64,000 nt of DNA from Bilabrum cf. latius (taxonomy: Eukaryota; Bigyra: Bicosoecida; Bigyra; Bicosoecida). A model generated the notes under the pieces. The model worked only from the letters and a program-made list of their open reading frames with translations. It had not been told where the DNA came from and did not search any database. How positions within the stretch are numbered: position 1 is the first letter of the stretch; each line of letters begins with the position of its first letter. Shown in pieces: positions 1 through 9,119 of the stretch. Both the position numbers and the translations under genes were made by a program. The DNA lies in contig OZ237735.1 of the NCBI GenBank assembly GCA_965178125.1, positions 620,001-684,000 on the forward strand, read 5' to 3'.

Positions 1-117
1 CATCGGTTTTGTCATCAAAAAATTACAATTTATTAAAGGTGATGCTTAATTTTAAATTGGAGCTGTAATTTTGCATTTAACTCTTCGAATGTGTCATAAA
101 CATATATTTGAGAGGGT
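1..117. repeat. Left terminal inverted repeat of the virophage (truncated by window start)
   Basis: Positions 1-117 are the exact reverse complement of 26457-26573, after which the two copies diverge. The copy is cut by the window edge, so the true repeat is longer. On the minus strand it carries the last 28 codons of the P-loop gene found at the right end, so this side holds a truncated duplicate of that gene's 3' end. The perfect identity points to recent integration or to gene conversion between the ends. Confidence 0.95.
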
Positions 118-420
118 AAAATAAAAATATAAAATCAGGAACAAATCGCGACAAATTATATATTTTCTGAATTGTCACGAGCTGGAGAACACAAAAATCA
201 TATTTATAAGTTACGTGCATTTTTATTTTAAAAGTTAAAAATTAAAAGCTATATAGATACACACTCAAAAGCATGTAGATATATATAAAACAATGTCTGG
301 CTAACATGAACAACTCAAAAACAATTGACACATACACTCCAAGGCTATTAAATCCCTATATCGTATCTATATAATTATACACAAGAAAAAAAAAAGCGAA
401 AATAAAAACTATATATTTTT
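118..420. other. AT-rich non-coding stretch inside the left end
   Basis: About 300 bases of AT-rich sequence between the inverted repeat and the promoter box of the penton gene. I see no open frame of note, no tRNA and no copy of the GTGACAAAA repeat. Its only apparent content is the leader of the first capsid gene. Confidence 0.6.
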
Positions 421-424
421 TCTA
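421..424 (+). promoter_or_regulatory. TCTA box, penton gene
   Basis: TCTA preceded by a run of T and followed by an AT-rich leader, 13 bases before the ATG at 438. The same arrangement recurs before most structural genes of this element. A TCTA late-promoter motif is known for mavirus and its helper virus CroV. Confidence 0.75.
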
Positions 425-437
425 ACTATATAATATT

Positions 438-1328
438 ATGAGTCGTAATATTTATTTAACTGGACAATCCAGTGGAGCAAATGGGGCAGCTTCAATTGCT
501 CGTGTAAATGTAAATAGACAAACAGATATTATAAGTGATACTACGGGATGGTTAATTTCAGTAGAACGCTTAATTATGAATAAAATTCTTCTACCCTTAT
601 TTGATCCAAACGCAAATAAACCCACTATATCATTTCAAAATATTAGTTCTGGTGTCGTAACTTCTGAGGTTGTTGATTTTTCGGCATTTGATGACCAAGA
701 CGGATATATTTATGATTATAGAGATGTCGCCTCGGCAATATCAAATACATTTAGTTCTTTATGTTCAACTTTAAGTATTGCAGATGTTCCCATAATGACA
801 TTTAATGTATCAACAAATAAATTTGAAATTGTTTCGGTTGGTGCTTTTAGATCTGCTTGGAAAATTGGATTTAATAATGATCTATTTACTTACATGCCAT
901 CTTTTAATTATGAATCTGTTTTATCATCTCCTTATTATATTGAACTGGCAGAAGACAGAGAAACACAATATACAAGCACACTTGAGCTTATGTCCCCTGT
1001 TTCTAGAATTGTAATTAAATCGAATCTACCAACTGAAAACGAACTTTTACCTCCCCCAATTAACCAATCTGATGCAATCGCTGGATCTTCAGACAGTGCG
1101 GGTTTTCTAGTCGACTTTGATGTCCAACAGTCGAATAATCAGTCTGTTTCACTTATAAAATATAGTGCAAGAGATACTGACCATATATGGCACAATTTTA
1201 AAGAGTCTAGAAATATTAATTCATTCTATCTAGATTTTTATTGGTTTGACTATAATAATGTTGGTCATCCAATCGCATTAAATAAAAATTCACAAATTGA
1301 TATAAAATTATATTTTGTACAACAATAA
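438..1328 (+). CDS. Minor capsid (penton) protein, virophage
   Basis: 296 residues, close to the length of mavirus-type penton proteins. It lies directly upstream of the major capsid gene, the usual penton-MCP pairing of mavirus, Polintons and Polinton-like viruses. The N-terminal region (MSRNIYLTGQSS, then a conserved-looking VERLIMNKILLPLF stretch) is followed by beta-rich sequence consistent with a single jelly-roll. It would form the pentamers at the icosahedral vertices. Identification rests on position, length and general character rather than a catalytic motif. It has a TCTA box 13 bases upstream and a TAA stop. Confidence 0.8.
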   Translation: MSRNIYLTGQSSGANGAASIARVNVNRQTDIISDTTGWLISVERLIMNKILLPLFDPNANKPTISFQNISSGVVTSEVVDFSAFDDQDGYIYDYRDVASAISNTFSSLCSTLSIADVPIMTFNVSTNKFEIVSVGAFRSAWKIGFNNDLFTYMPSFNYESVLSSPYYIELAEDRETQYTSTLELMSPVSRIVIKSNLPTENELLPPPINQSDAIAGSSDSAGFLVDFDVQQSNNQSVSLIKYSARDTDHIWHNFKESRNINSFYLDFYWFDYNNVGHPIALNKNSQIDIKLYFVQQ

Positions 1329-1381
1329 TAAAAATAATATAAGTTTTAATAATCAATTAGACAAAAATATAATAATTTTTT

Positions 1382-1385
1382 TCTA
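1382..1385 (+). promoter_or_regulatory. TCTA box, major capsid gene
   Basis: TTTTTTCTAATG context, 13 bases before the ATG at 1399, same spacing as for the penton gene. Confidence 0.75.
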
Positions 1386-1398
1386 ATGTTAATTTATT

Positions 1399-3189
1399 AT
1401 GTCAAAATACTATAAAGATGTGGTCGTTATGATGCCATCAAACGAGAAATTTAAAGAGCCAAAAGACGTGATGTTAGGGGCAAGAGCCTCTAATTCTGAG
1501 TCTATAAGACGTGTTATTCCAGCCAGTAATGGCTCACCTGATAAAGGTCAAGCAGGAACAATTGAATTTAATTATAATTTCCCTAAGGGTGTGCAATCTG
1601 TGCCACAACTTCAGGCAGAGCTCACATTGACATTAAGAAAAATTAATAGCGAGGTGATTGCCGATAATAAAGCGTTATTTGGTAAATTCGGAATTAGACA
1701 ATTCGCATTAAATAGACTTATTGATAATGCCAAGGTAGAAATGAATGGGCACGAGTTCAGCTCCAGACCATCACAAACAACAGAGTGTTTTGTAAATTCT
1801 CAACCATTGTCTCAATTGATGCGTTTGTCTGATGCTCCAGCTGGTCAATTTATGACTACCTACACAGATAAATTTATTAATAACTCATTGCGTGAGGGTG
1901 CAAATGCTGTTGATACCGTTTCATCTAACGGGCTCGGGAATAACTGGACTTTCTCAGATGTTGCAGTTACTGCAGATGGTGCAGGTTTTGTAAAAGTTGC
2001 ATTAAAAGTTATCTATAGAGAGGTTATATTAGCTCAACCTTTCCAATACCATAACCCCAATCCAGTACCCTTTAGAAACCTAAAGGACTTCAAGTGTCAA
2101 TTTGACATTAAGGCATTGACTGGCTTGGTTGGTGACTTTTTAGTTGCTGACACAACAGCAGTTGACGCTACAACCACCGTTGAATGTACATCTTCTAAAT
2201 ATAGTTTACTTGTGCACACATGGAATCCAAGCTTAAACCCAATCATTCCTGAAGAAATCGTATATAATGCACCCGAAGTAACTAAGTTGGTTTCTCAATC
2301 TCAAAATATTGTATCTGGTGGTACTGTTACCCAAAGAACAATAGAAACAAGCACATTTGTACTTAATAGTGTACCTACTGCACTTTTCATATATGCTAAA
2401 AGAGAAAAACTAACCGATGGTTTAAGTTATGGACAACCTGATGAATACGCATCAATTAAAAACCTTTCTATCGGAACAGCCCAGAAAGAAGACATCTTTA
2501 GTAACTACACGCAAAGCCAACTTTATGAAATGTCAGCGTCCAACGGATACAACGAAAGGTACGCAAAATTTTCCCAGCAACAAGTGGGTGATGGTATATT
2601 CGGGCTTGGTTCAGTGCTAATTATTAAGCCTTCAGACATTCCTGCGGCATCTCAACAAGCCTTTATTAGTCACGCAAACGAGACATTTACTATGAAAGTT
2701 AAAACTCTATTGGATTGTCCAGTAACTGGAAATTATACACTTAATGTTCTAGCATATTATGACGATCTTGTTTTATTCAATGAAGGTGACAATGGCACTT
2801 ATAAATCTATGAGACCTCTCATTTCTGGTGAAGTATTATCTAAAGCACCCGTTGTATACTCTGAAAATACCGCTCAAGATAACCATATTGTCGGTGGTTT
2901 CTCCTTTAGAGACCTAGGAAACAGCGTTTGGTCAGGCCTTACATGGCTTGGTCGTCAATTACAAAGACCAGAGGTTAAAGCAGTATCTAGAACCCTAAGA
3001 AATTCAGGTCTTGCCCCTCAGGTAGCCGACGGCTCAGCAATTGGCGATTTTGTTTCTAGATTTGGTTATGGAAAAGGTAAGAAAACCACAAAGAAAGGGG
3101 GTGATTTACTAAACATTGGTTCAGGCAAAAGCAAAGGAGGTAAAAAGCTAAGCAAAGCCCAATTAAAAAAAATGCTTGACCAAATGTAA
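1399..3189 (+). CDS. Major capsid protein (double jelly-roll), virophage
   Basis: 596 residues, matching the roughly 600-residue major capsid proteins of mavirus-type virophages, immediately after the penton gene. The first 490 residues have the beta-rich composition expected of a double jelly-roll. Near residue 499 a Gly-Gly is followed by FSFRDLGNSVWSGL, and the rest of the chain is basic and ends in Lys/Gly-rich sequence. Mavirus MCP is known to lose its C-terminal domain through the viral protease, so this GG is a likely maturation site. The released tail, with an aromatic amphipathic start and a basic end, recalls the adenovirus protein VI/X type of capsid-lining peptide. The stop is TAA. 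Confidence 0.9.
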   Translation: MSKYYKDVVVMMPSNEKFKEPKDVMLGARASNSESIRRVIPASNGSPDKGQAGTIEFNYNFPKGVQSVPQLQAELTLTLRKINSEVIADNKALFGKFGIRQFALNRLIDNAKVEMNGHEFSSRPSQTTECFVNSQPLSQLMRLSDAPAGQFMTTYTDKFINNSLREGANAVDTVSSNGLGNNWTFSDVAVTADGAGFVKVALKVIYREVILAQPFQYHNPNPVPFRNLKDFKCQFDIKALTGLVGDFLVADTTAVDATTTVECTSSKYSLLVHTWNPSLNPIIPEEIVYNAPEVTKLVSQSQNIVSGGTVTQRTIETSTFVLNSVPTALFIYAKREKLTDGLSYGQPDEYASIKNLSIGTAQKEDIFSNYTQSQLYEMSASNGYNERYAKFSQQQVGDGIFGLGSVLIIKPSDIPAASQQAFISHANETFTMKVKTLLDCPVTGNYTLNVLAYYDDLVLFNEGDNGTYKSMRPLISGEVLSKAPVVYSENTAQDNHIVGGFSFRDLGNSVWSGLTWLGRQLQRPEVKAVSRTLRNSGLAPQVADGSAIGDFVSRFGYGKGKKTTKKGGDLLNIGSGKSKGGKKLSKAQLKKMLDQM

Positions 3190-3238
3190 ATAGATTAATT
3201 TTATTGTATTAATTAAAAGATTTTAATTTAGATTTATT

Positions 3239-3242
3239 TCTA
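3239..3242 (+). promoter_or_regulatory. TCTA box, rve integrase gene
   Basis: TTTCTAAAC, 13 bases before the ATG at 3256. It places the retroviral-type integrase in the TCTA (late-like) class. Confidence 0.65.
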
Positions 3243-3255
3243 AACTAAAATTATT

Positions 3256-4433
3256 ATGACTCCTCCACTTTCGAAAGAACAAAGGGAAATTTTAAGTAAT
3301 ATATATTATGATGAACATTTTTTATTTGGTCGTGATAAATTATATGAATTAGTTAAATCAAGAGGTTACGATATAAGCAGACGACAAATAATGAACTGGT
3401 TAAAATCTCAAGAAAACTATCAATTATACAAACCAATTAAACAAAAGAAAACAGTTCAAGCAACGGTATTAAAAAGACCTTATGAGCAGTTTGCAGTGGA
3501 TTTAGTAAATGTCCAAGATATCGAAAAAATAATAAAAAGTACTTGTTAACTGGCATAGACCTTTTTAGTAAAGAGGGTTTCGCATTTCCTATTAACAATA
3601 AGAAAAAAGAAACCGTATCAAAAGCATTAAAATTAATGATTGGACAATTAAATAAAAAACCATCAATTATTAGATCTGATAATGGGAGTGAATTTAAAAA
3701 TTCGGTTATGACTAAAATGTTAAAAAAAGAAGGAATAAAACAAGTATTCAGTAATCCCTATTCACCCGAGTCAAACGGTGGTATTGAACGTTTTAATGGT
3801 ACTCTAAAACGCATGATCAATAAGTCTTTACAGCTTAATAAAGATTGGGTTAATCTTATTTGGGATCTTGTAGATGCTTATAATAATTCTAAATCAAGAA
3901 TAACTAAATTTACGCCAAATGAAATTATTAAAAATAAAAAGTTATGGGAACAGGTTTATAAAAATACTAGAAAAGAAGCAAAAAATAAATTAGTGAATGA
4001 AAGTCATATATTAAAAAAAGGGGATAAAGTAAGAATGGCAAACCTTGAGGATAATTTAAACAGAGGTCAAAATTTCAGTAAAATAATATATGAAATTCAA
4101 GAAGTATACAAACCAAAGAAAACTTATAGTGTGCCTTCATATAAAATTAAAGGATTAAAAGGTAGATATTATAATGAAGATCTGCAAAAAATTAAATATG
4201 TAATGAATGAGCAAAAAGAAGAACAAAAATGGGTTATTTCAAAATTACTTAAACCTACATACAGAGATGGCGAACCTAGTTATTATGTTCTATGGAAGGG
4301 TTATAAAACGCCTACAATAGAGCCAAGAAAGAATTTAATGGAAGATGTTCCTAAAATGGTTAGAACTTATGAACGTTTATATTCTGTGAAATGGTATCCA
4401 AAAACTGAAACCTTTGACTTTGATTTAAGATGA
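3256..4433 (+). pseudogene. Retroviral-type (rve) integrase with chromodomain, one frameshift
   Basis: Two overlapping reading frames form one integrase. Frame one (3256-3549) has an N-terminal helix-turn-helix-like region and the first catalytic Asp in QFAVDLVNV. Frame two (3543-4433) has the second Asp in IIRSDNGSEF and the Glu in PESNGGIERFNG, completing the DDE triad. It ends with a chromodomain-like stretch (YYVLWKGY, then EPRKNL), as described for mavirus integrase. The frames part at an A6 run at 3524-3529; a one-base shift there joins them without loss. This could be a sequencing error in the homopolymer, a real inactivating deletion, or -1 slippage on the A run. The 3' end overlaps the convergent recombinase gene by 9 bases. 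Stop TGA. Confidence 0.85.
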
Positions 4434-5366
4434 ATTCAATTTATTCATGCAATTTAATAATATTTTTATTTGTTCCTGTTTTGACTTATCATTAATCATT
4501 GATAATATGGCGTCTTCTGGTTTTTTATCATTATTATTAGATTGACAATATTTAGTATATGTTAACATTTGAGTGCTTGGTGAATTTCCCATAACACGGG
4601 CTAAGTCTTCTCTTTCATCATTAGTAAATAATGTTCCTTTATTCATTTTCTCACTAATATAAACATTTCTAAAATCATTAATAGAAACTTTATTTTTAAA
4701 AATCTTGTTTAATATTTTTGTTATACTGGATTGGTCATTTTTTTTATTTGGATTCTTAAATGGAGATAAAACATATTCACATTTATATTTTTCTTTAAAA
4801 TGCTTACAGTAATATATTATACTATCTGGAACTTTAATATATTTGACACCATTTGACTTTTTAGTTTTATGATCGTATATGTGGAGCTCTTTTTCATCTA
4901 GTAATAATTTATTTTCTTCTTCGTGGTTGTCAGTATCTAATATTTTCGTTGTTAACCATTCCGTGACTCTAAGAGGTGGCATATATGCGTAAAGAGATAA
5001 AAGCCATGCTCTATATTCATTCATTTTATTATTATTGCCTCCTTCAATTTCTTTTAATTTCTTTTCAATATCAAAATATTTAAAACCTTTGATATGTTCC
5101 TTGGCATTTTTATTATAATATTTGTTGTTTTTTTTCAATTCAATTAATTGTTTATTTAATGTTTCATCATAATGTTTATTTATTGCCTTACAAACTGTTA
5201 TATATTTATGTAAAAAACTAGATTGGTTACTTTGTGGTACATCTTTTAAGTATTCCATTATTGGTTTATCTTGTTTCTCTATTTTTTCATAGATTCTAAT
5301 ATAATCATTTATGCTTTTTTCGGCAAGATTGGGCTTTATATTTTGTATTTTTTCATAAAAAGACAT
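4425..5366 (-). CDS. Tyrosine recombinase/integrase
   Basis: 313 residues with the core of a tyrosine recombinase: the Arg-I box PPLRVTEW (about residue 132), a Lys in the beta-hairpin region, INDFRNVY in place of the HxxR box, and GNSPSTQMLTYTKY carrying the final Tyr. The usual His of box II and the His/Trp before Tyr are both Asn here. The N-terminal half resembles a SAM-like core-binding domain. It could integrate or resolve the element. It has no TCTA box. Upstream lies an ACTTAAA-like box shared with the two other genes of this minus-strand cluster. It differs from the Ngaro recombinase at 24303-25361. Stop TAA. Confidence 0.85.
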   Translation of the reverse strand: MSFYEKIQNIKPNLAEKSINDYIRIYEKIEKQDKPIMEYLKDVPQSNQSSFLHKYITVCKAINKHYDETLNKQLIELKKNNKYYNKNAKEHIKGFKYFDIEKKLKEIEGGNNNKMNEYRAWLLSLYAYMPPLRVTEWLTTKILDTDNHEEENKLLLDEKELHIYDHKTKKSNGVKYIKVPDSIIYYCKHFKEKYKCEYVLSPFKNPNKKNDQSSITKILNKIFKNKVSINDFRNVYISEKMNKGTLFTNDEREDLARVMGNSPSTQMLTYTKYCQSNNNDKKPEDAILSMINDKSKQEQIKILLNCMNKLNSS

Positions 5367-5400
5367 TCTTTATATAATATATGCTTATATAAAAAATATT

Positions 5401-5414
5401 GTTTAAATGCGTTT
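5401..5414 (-). promoter_or_regulatory. ACTTAAA-like (early-type?) box, tyrosine recombinase gene
   Basis: On the minus strand AACGCATTTAAAC, about 35-45 bases before the start at 5366. It matches boxes before the TVpol-helicase gene (AACGCACTTAAAA) and the Cys-rich gene (AACCACTTAAAC). None of these three has a TCTA box in the usual position. Confidence 0.5.
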
Positions 5415-5428
5415 TAAACTGTTAATAT

Positions 5429-6085
5429 TTATGTTTTTTTTGTGTGGCAAGAATAACAGCGATAATAATTAGAATCCTTTTTTATTGTGTACTTATTACA
5501 ATCAATGCATTTTTCTTTTCCTGTTTTCTTTGTCATGTAACAATCAAAACATCTTAATTTATATTGACTTTTCGGTATCCAATCCCTACAATCTAGACAT
5601 TTTTGGTTATATTTAAACATCATATTATTTTCTTGGTGTTTATCACTTTGACAATGTGTCACATATGAACCTCTTTTTAATACAGAATCGCATTTTTCAC
5701 ATTTTACGAGCATGGTGTTTTTGTGCACTGATGAATTCATTGGAAATAGCCCAGTTATGCATGTACTACCAATCATAAAATATTTTTCTGGTTTTTGCTT
5801 TTCAAATACTAAATAAGGATATTTTAATTGCTTACCACATACACAAAAATATGTGGTCTCCATTCCTTGCTCATTTTTTTTTGATAAAACCAAGTTTCGT
5901 TTGTAATTATAGCATTGCTTGTAAAGTTTTTTAGCCATGCTCTTAATTTCTTTTTCAGATGTCATATTATTGTAATTAATAGAATCGAAATTTTCAGTAT
6001 CAAATTTTTTATCTGAATTTTTCTCAATATAATCTAAACACTTTTTGAGACAAATAGTTTTATTATCTTTTGCTTTTTTACACAT
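5429..6085 (-). CDS. Cys-rich zinc-binding protein, function unknown
   Basis: 218 residues. From about residue 80 there is a CVCGKQ unit followed by IGSTC, then CEKC with a downstream HCQSDKH, then CLDC, CFDC, CIDC and CYSCH. These Cys pairs should bind several zinc ions. Similar Cys-rich proteins of unknown role occur in large DNA viruses of protists; I do not recognise a specific family. The gene lies between the recombinase and the replication gene on the same strand and shares their ACTTAAA-like upstream box, suggesting use with the integration/replication set. Stop TAA. Confidence 0.7.
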   Translation of the reverse strand: MCKKAKDNKTICLKKCLDYIEKNSDKKFDTENFDSINYNNMTSEKEIKSMAKKLYKQCYNYKRNLVLSKKNEQGMETTYFCVCGKQLKYPYLVFEKQKPEKYFMIGSTCITGLFPMNSSVHKNTMLVKCEKCDSVLKRGSYVTHCQSDKHQENNMMFKYNQKCLDCRDWIPKSQYKLRCFDCYMTKKTGKEKCIDCNKYTIKKDSNYYRCYSCHTKKT

Positions 6086-6110
6086 GTATATTGATACATA
6101 CGAAAAAAAT

Positions 6111-6122
6111 GTTTAAGTGGTT
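6111..6122 (-). promoter_or_regulatory. ACTTAAA-like box, Cys-rich gene
   Basis: Minus-strand AACCACTTAAAC, about 26 bases upstream of the start at 6085. It overlaps the stop codon of the broken small gene next to it. Confidence 0.45.
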
Positions 6123-6330
6123 TCAGTATTTTTTATACCTTTTTTCCTTCTAGTTTGTGCGTTTTCTCTATTGATTTTTCTTAATTTTTCTTTATGTGCT
6201 TCATAATAACGTTTATTCTGTATCCTTTTTAGTTCCTGTTTACTTGGTGAATATTCAAACTCTTTTAATTGTTCCAGAGTAATGTTAAGTTTTTTTAAAA
6301 TATCACTATCAAGATCTATAATGAACTTTT
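6113..6330 (-). pseudogene. Small lysine-rich gene cut at its 5' end by a retrotransposon repeat
   Basis: An open frame of 71 codons ends in TAA at 6113 and runs up to the edge of the inserted A repeat at 6331 with no ATG. It begins KKFIIDLDSDILKKL and ends in a basic stretch (EKLRKINREN, then RRKKG). Beyond the repeat, at about 6500-6540, the minus strand holds promoter-like sequence (acttaaaaaattatctatac), also without an ATG. The insertion therefore struck at or next to the start codon. No function is recognised; a small DNA-binding protein is only a guess. Confidence 0.6.
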
Positions 6331-6499
6331 TGATCCTAACGCCGGATGGGGTTCGGTGTTGATGCCAGAGTGGGAGCGCGTGAACGTCTCGTTGGGTTCC
6401 GATGGCGGTTGCGACCGGGAAGGTGCGACCAAGCCAACGGATTGCTTGCGATGACGCGCATACCCTCTCTGTGTTCAGGAGAGGGGCGGAGATTGGGTA
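6331..6499 (+). mobile_element. Lone Ngaro A repeat
   Basis: 169 GC-rich bases beginning TGATCCTAACGCCGG, matching the A1 and A2 repeats of the full Ngaro element at 19204 and 25532 almost throughout and ending at GGGTA, a few bases short of their end. No B repeat follows. Recombination between A1 and A2 of a full element should leave A plus B, so a lone A needs another origin, such as a deletion or a separate short element. It interrupts a small virophage gene. Confidence 0.85.
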
Positions 6500-6542
6500 C
6501 TTTTAAATTTAGTATAGATAATTTTTTAAGTATATTAAGTAT

Positions 6543-9044
6543 TTAAAAATCTAATGCGTTCTTTTTGTTTCTAATGATTGTTTTCTTTTTTGCTACTATT
6601 TCTTCACCATGATATTCTAACAACCAATTTTTATTTTTGCATATCTTCATTATCTCACTGGGGATAAATGATAATTGTCTTGATGTCTTGGTTCTCTTTT
6701 CAACAATTCCAAAATGTGTTTCAAGATCATTATAAAATTCTGATTTATTTAATTTCTTATTGCTTAGATTATATTCTTCCTCAATGTATTCTTTAAATTT
6801 CTCGAATAAACTAGTTTTATTTGTAATGTATTTTTTAGTGTAACTTGTTGATTTCCAATATTCGGGGTAATCTTCATCAACAACATCAACTTCATCATCA
6901 GCTTCAAACTGGCAAGTTTCAACAAAATTAATAAGAAATTGAATTTTTTTATTTACACATCTCATCATTAACTTACGGTATGCTTTGGTAATTGGTCTTT
7001 CTTTCTGGAAATTATTTATTTGAATATCATAAGTGCCTAGATGATAATATACAGCATCACAAAATGATTTATGATGTTCTTTATTTGGACCATATGCCTC
7101 ATAAAAATTCTCAAAGAAATATTCAGTTTTTTCATTTGGTTTAAAAGAATCAAAAACAACAAATCGACGTTCTCCAGTCATTGAATCAATATAAACGGGT
7201 ACTTTTTTATTTGATACAAATAATAACCTTGTATAATTTAATGCTGACACTTTATTTTTGTTTTTAAATTCATAATGCCATGTGTTGGATGTTGTAAATT
7301 GTTTAATTCTTCCTGTTAAGTCACTTCCTTCTTCTGATTCTTCAAGATTGAATAATAATTTACCCATTAAGTAACCATTAAAGCCGTCATATAATACACG
7401 ACCCGATGCCTCACTTAAAATTTTATCTTTACTAAATATCCATGTTAATATTTCGGTTATACTTGATTTACCGCTTCCTTGGTCACCTGTTACAATAACG
7501 GAGGTTGACGTTTCTTTTTTGGTTGGGTTTTGTATCATATCAGCTAACCACTGAATCATATAACTAACAAATCCCTTATTATTGTTATCATCACCAAGAG
7601 CATAACCAATTAATTTATATAAATGTTTTATGTATGTGTCATAATTTTCTGGTTTCTTTGGTATTTCTGGTAGAGGAACATGCATATTAAAATTATTTTC
7701 TTCAATGCTCTTTTCAATATCATTACCAAGATATACTCCAACGCTGTCATAAATATGTCTATTAGTATCAAATGCATATTTCTTAAGAAAGGGTAGCCAT
7801 ACTTCAATATCATTCCCATCTTCATCTTTTTGATTGTTTCCCAATTTATCTTTTTTAATAATTTTATAGTTAGCACCATTAATAAGTGTTGCTAGTTTAG
7901 AAGGTTCATAAGAATAACAATATTTATAAGATTTTTCATAATAGCAGTTTGCAGATTTAACATATCCAAAAAACATTTCAAAATATGTTTTCATTGTTTC
8001 GTAATTCTCAAGTTTCGACATAAATTTAAGGTCGAATTGTTTCATTGCTTTATTGTTTACTGAATAACTAGAAAGATCGACCCCGAAGGTTTCCATTTCC
8101 TTACAAATATATTTTATATCTAAATCAAGATTGGTTTTAATGTCATGCTCAACCTTCTTAATTAATTTAGTTAATTCTTTTTCAATATTAGAATCTTTAC
8201 TAAAAGAAGAATGATAAACATTTAACCCATCGTGCACAATTGCATTAACCTTAAATTCAGATTCTTTGATATGTCTTTCAAGTGTATCTATGCATTTTCT
8301 TTCATATTTGAATAAAAGTTTACATAAAAATGCTCCTTTCTTGTTCTTCTTATCACCTTTTTCAATTGATTTTTTTAATTCTTCACCATCGAACAACTCC
8401 GCATTTTTCCATACATAATTTTGAATCTTGCGAGATTCTAAAGCAAAATCAATTATAAAATCTAACATTTCACCATCAAGTTCTTTTTTATCTTTTTTGA
8501 ATTTCAAGTTATCAAAATCAATTTTATCAAAATCATTATCTTCAATCCATGTTTGAATAGAACCGCCAAATAATAGACATTGAAAGACTTGTTTTACTTG
8601 ACCCCTGTTTAATGTTACATCATTTTTTTTGAATTCTTCAATGATGCTTTTAATAACATCTTTACGGTTCTTGCAGTAATGGGATAATTTAGGGGTTTTT
8701 AATTTCTTCAATAGAGAATTAAGAATTGAAGGGCATGAGTTGACAATATCAACGTCATAGCAAAAATCAGCAATTAATATATTTCTAATGGTTGCATCAA
8801 TAGTTTGTAATGAAATACCTTTTGTGTATCTTCGGCCTTCTGATTCTGTGTAAGTTGTTGGAATTTTTCCATATTTGTCATTGTATATTAAACACTTACT
8901 AAGCATTTTTCCAACTTTACCATAACATTCTTTTAAATATTCCTTTCTTGACTTCATCCATTCATTTTTAGATAAGGCAGAGGTAAAGGCTAATTTTACG
9001 AGGTTGTCATAATTGACTAATTCGGATCTTACGAAAGCAGACAT
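6543..9044 (-). CDS. TVpol-type DNA polymerase fused to superfamily 3 helicase
   Basis: 833 residues, two enzymatic parts. The N-terminal half has family-A-polymerase-like motifs of the TVpol group: motif A CYDVDIVNSCPSIL (Asp at about 97-99), motif B NRGQVKQVFQCLLFGG (about 146-161) and motif C VHDG (about 270-273). The C-terminal half is an SF3 (D5/S3H-like) helicase: Walker A TGDQGSGKSS (about 519-528), Walker B GKLLFNLEES (about 561-570) and the sensor region RLLFVSNKKVP (about 606-616). Such fusions are known in Sputnik-like virophages, transpovirons and Polinton-like viruses; mavirus itself uses a protein-primed PolB. It should be the element's replicase, and it starts beside the repeat hub at 9045-9686, a candidate origin. 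Stop TAA. Confidence 0.88.
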   Translation of the reverse strand: MSAFVRSELVNYDNLVKLAFTSALSKNEWMKSRKEYLKECYGKVGKMLSKCLIYNDKYGKIPTTYTESEGRRYTKGISLQTIDATIRNILIADFCYDVDIVNSCPSILNSLLKKLKTPKLSHYCKNRKDVIKSIIEEFKKNDVTLNRGQVKQVFQCLLFGGSIQTWIEDNDFDKIDFDNLKFKKDKKELDGEMLDFIIDFALESRKIQNYVWKNAELFDGEELKKSIEKGDKKNKKGAFLCKLLFKYERKCIDTLERHIKESEFKVNAIVHDGLNVYHSSFSKDSNIEKELTKLIKKVEHDIKTNLDLDIKYICKEMETFGVDLSSYSVNNKAMKQFDLKFMSKLENYETMKTYFEMFFGYVKSANCYYEKSYKYCYSYEPSKLATLINGANYKIIKKDKLGNNQKDEDGNDIEVWLPFLKKYAFDTNRHIYDSVGVYLGNDIEKSIEENNFNMHVPLPEIPKKPENYDTYIKHLYKLIGYALGDDNNNKGFVSYMIQWLADMIQNPTKKETSTSVIVTGDQGSGKSSITEILTWIFSKDKILSEASGRVLYDGFNGYLMGKLLFNLEESEEGSDLTGRIKQFTTSNTWHYEFKNKNKVSALNYTRLLFVSNKKVPVYIDSMTGERRFVVFDSFKPNEKTEYFFENFYEAYGPNKEHHKSFCDAVYYHLGTYDIQINNFQKERPITKAYRKLMMRCVNKKIQFLINFVETCQFEADDEVDVVDEDYPEYWKSTSYTKKYITNKTSLFEKFKEYIEEEYNLSNKKLNKSEFYNDLETHFGIVEKRTKTSRQLSFIPSEIMKICKNKNWLLEYHGEEIVAKKKTIIRNKKNALDF

Positions 9045-9077
9045 AATATATTATATAATTCTATATTATTTTTATTA

Positions 9078-9090
9078 TTTTAAGTGCGTT
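9078..9090 (-). promoter_or_regulatory. ACTTAAA-like box, TVpol-helicase gene
   Basis: Minus-strand AACGCACTTAAAA, about 35-45 bases before the start at 9044 in an AT-rich leader without a TCTA box. Confidence 0.5.
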
Positions 9091-9119
9091 TTTTCTTAAA
9101 AATACACTTAAAAAACTTA

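Noticed and set aside
3524-3549. Programmed frameshift as the firm explanation for the integrase break
   Set aside because: The A run could slip, but it is not a full classical slippery heptamer in the right phase and no downstream structure is evident. Error or mutation is at least as likely.
6346-6546. 66-codon frame starting in the lone A repeat
   Set aside because: The same sequence is present in the A2 repeat at 25547 as non-coding repeat; it is not a gene.
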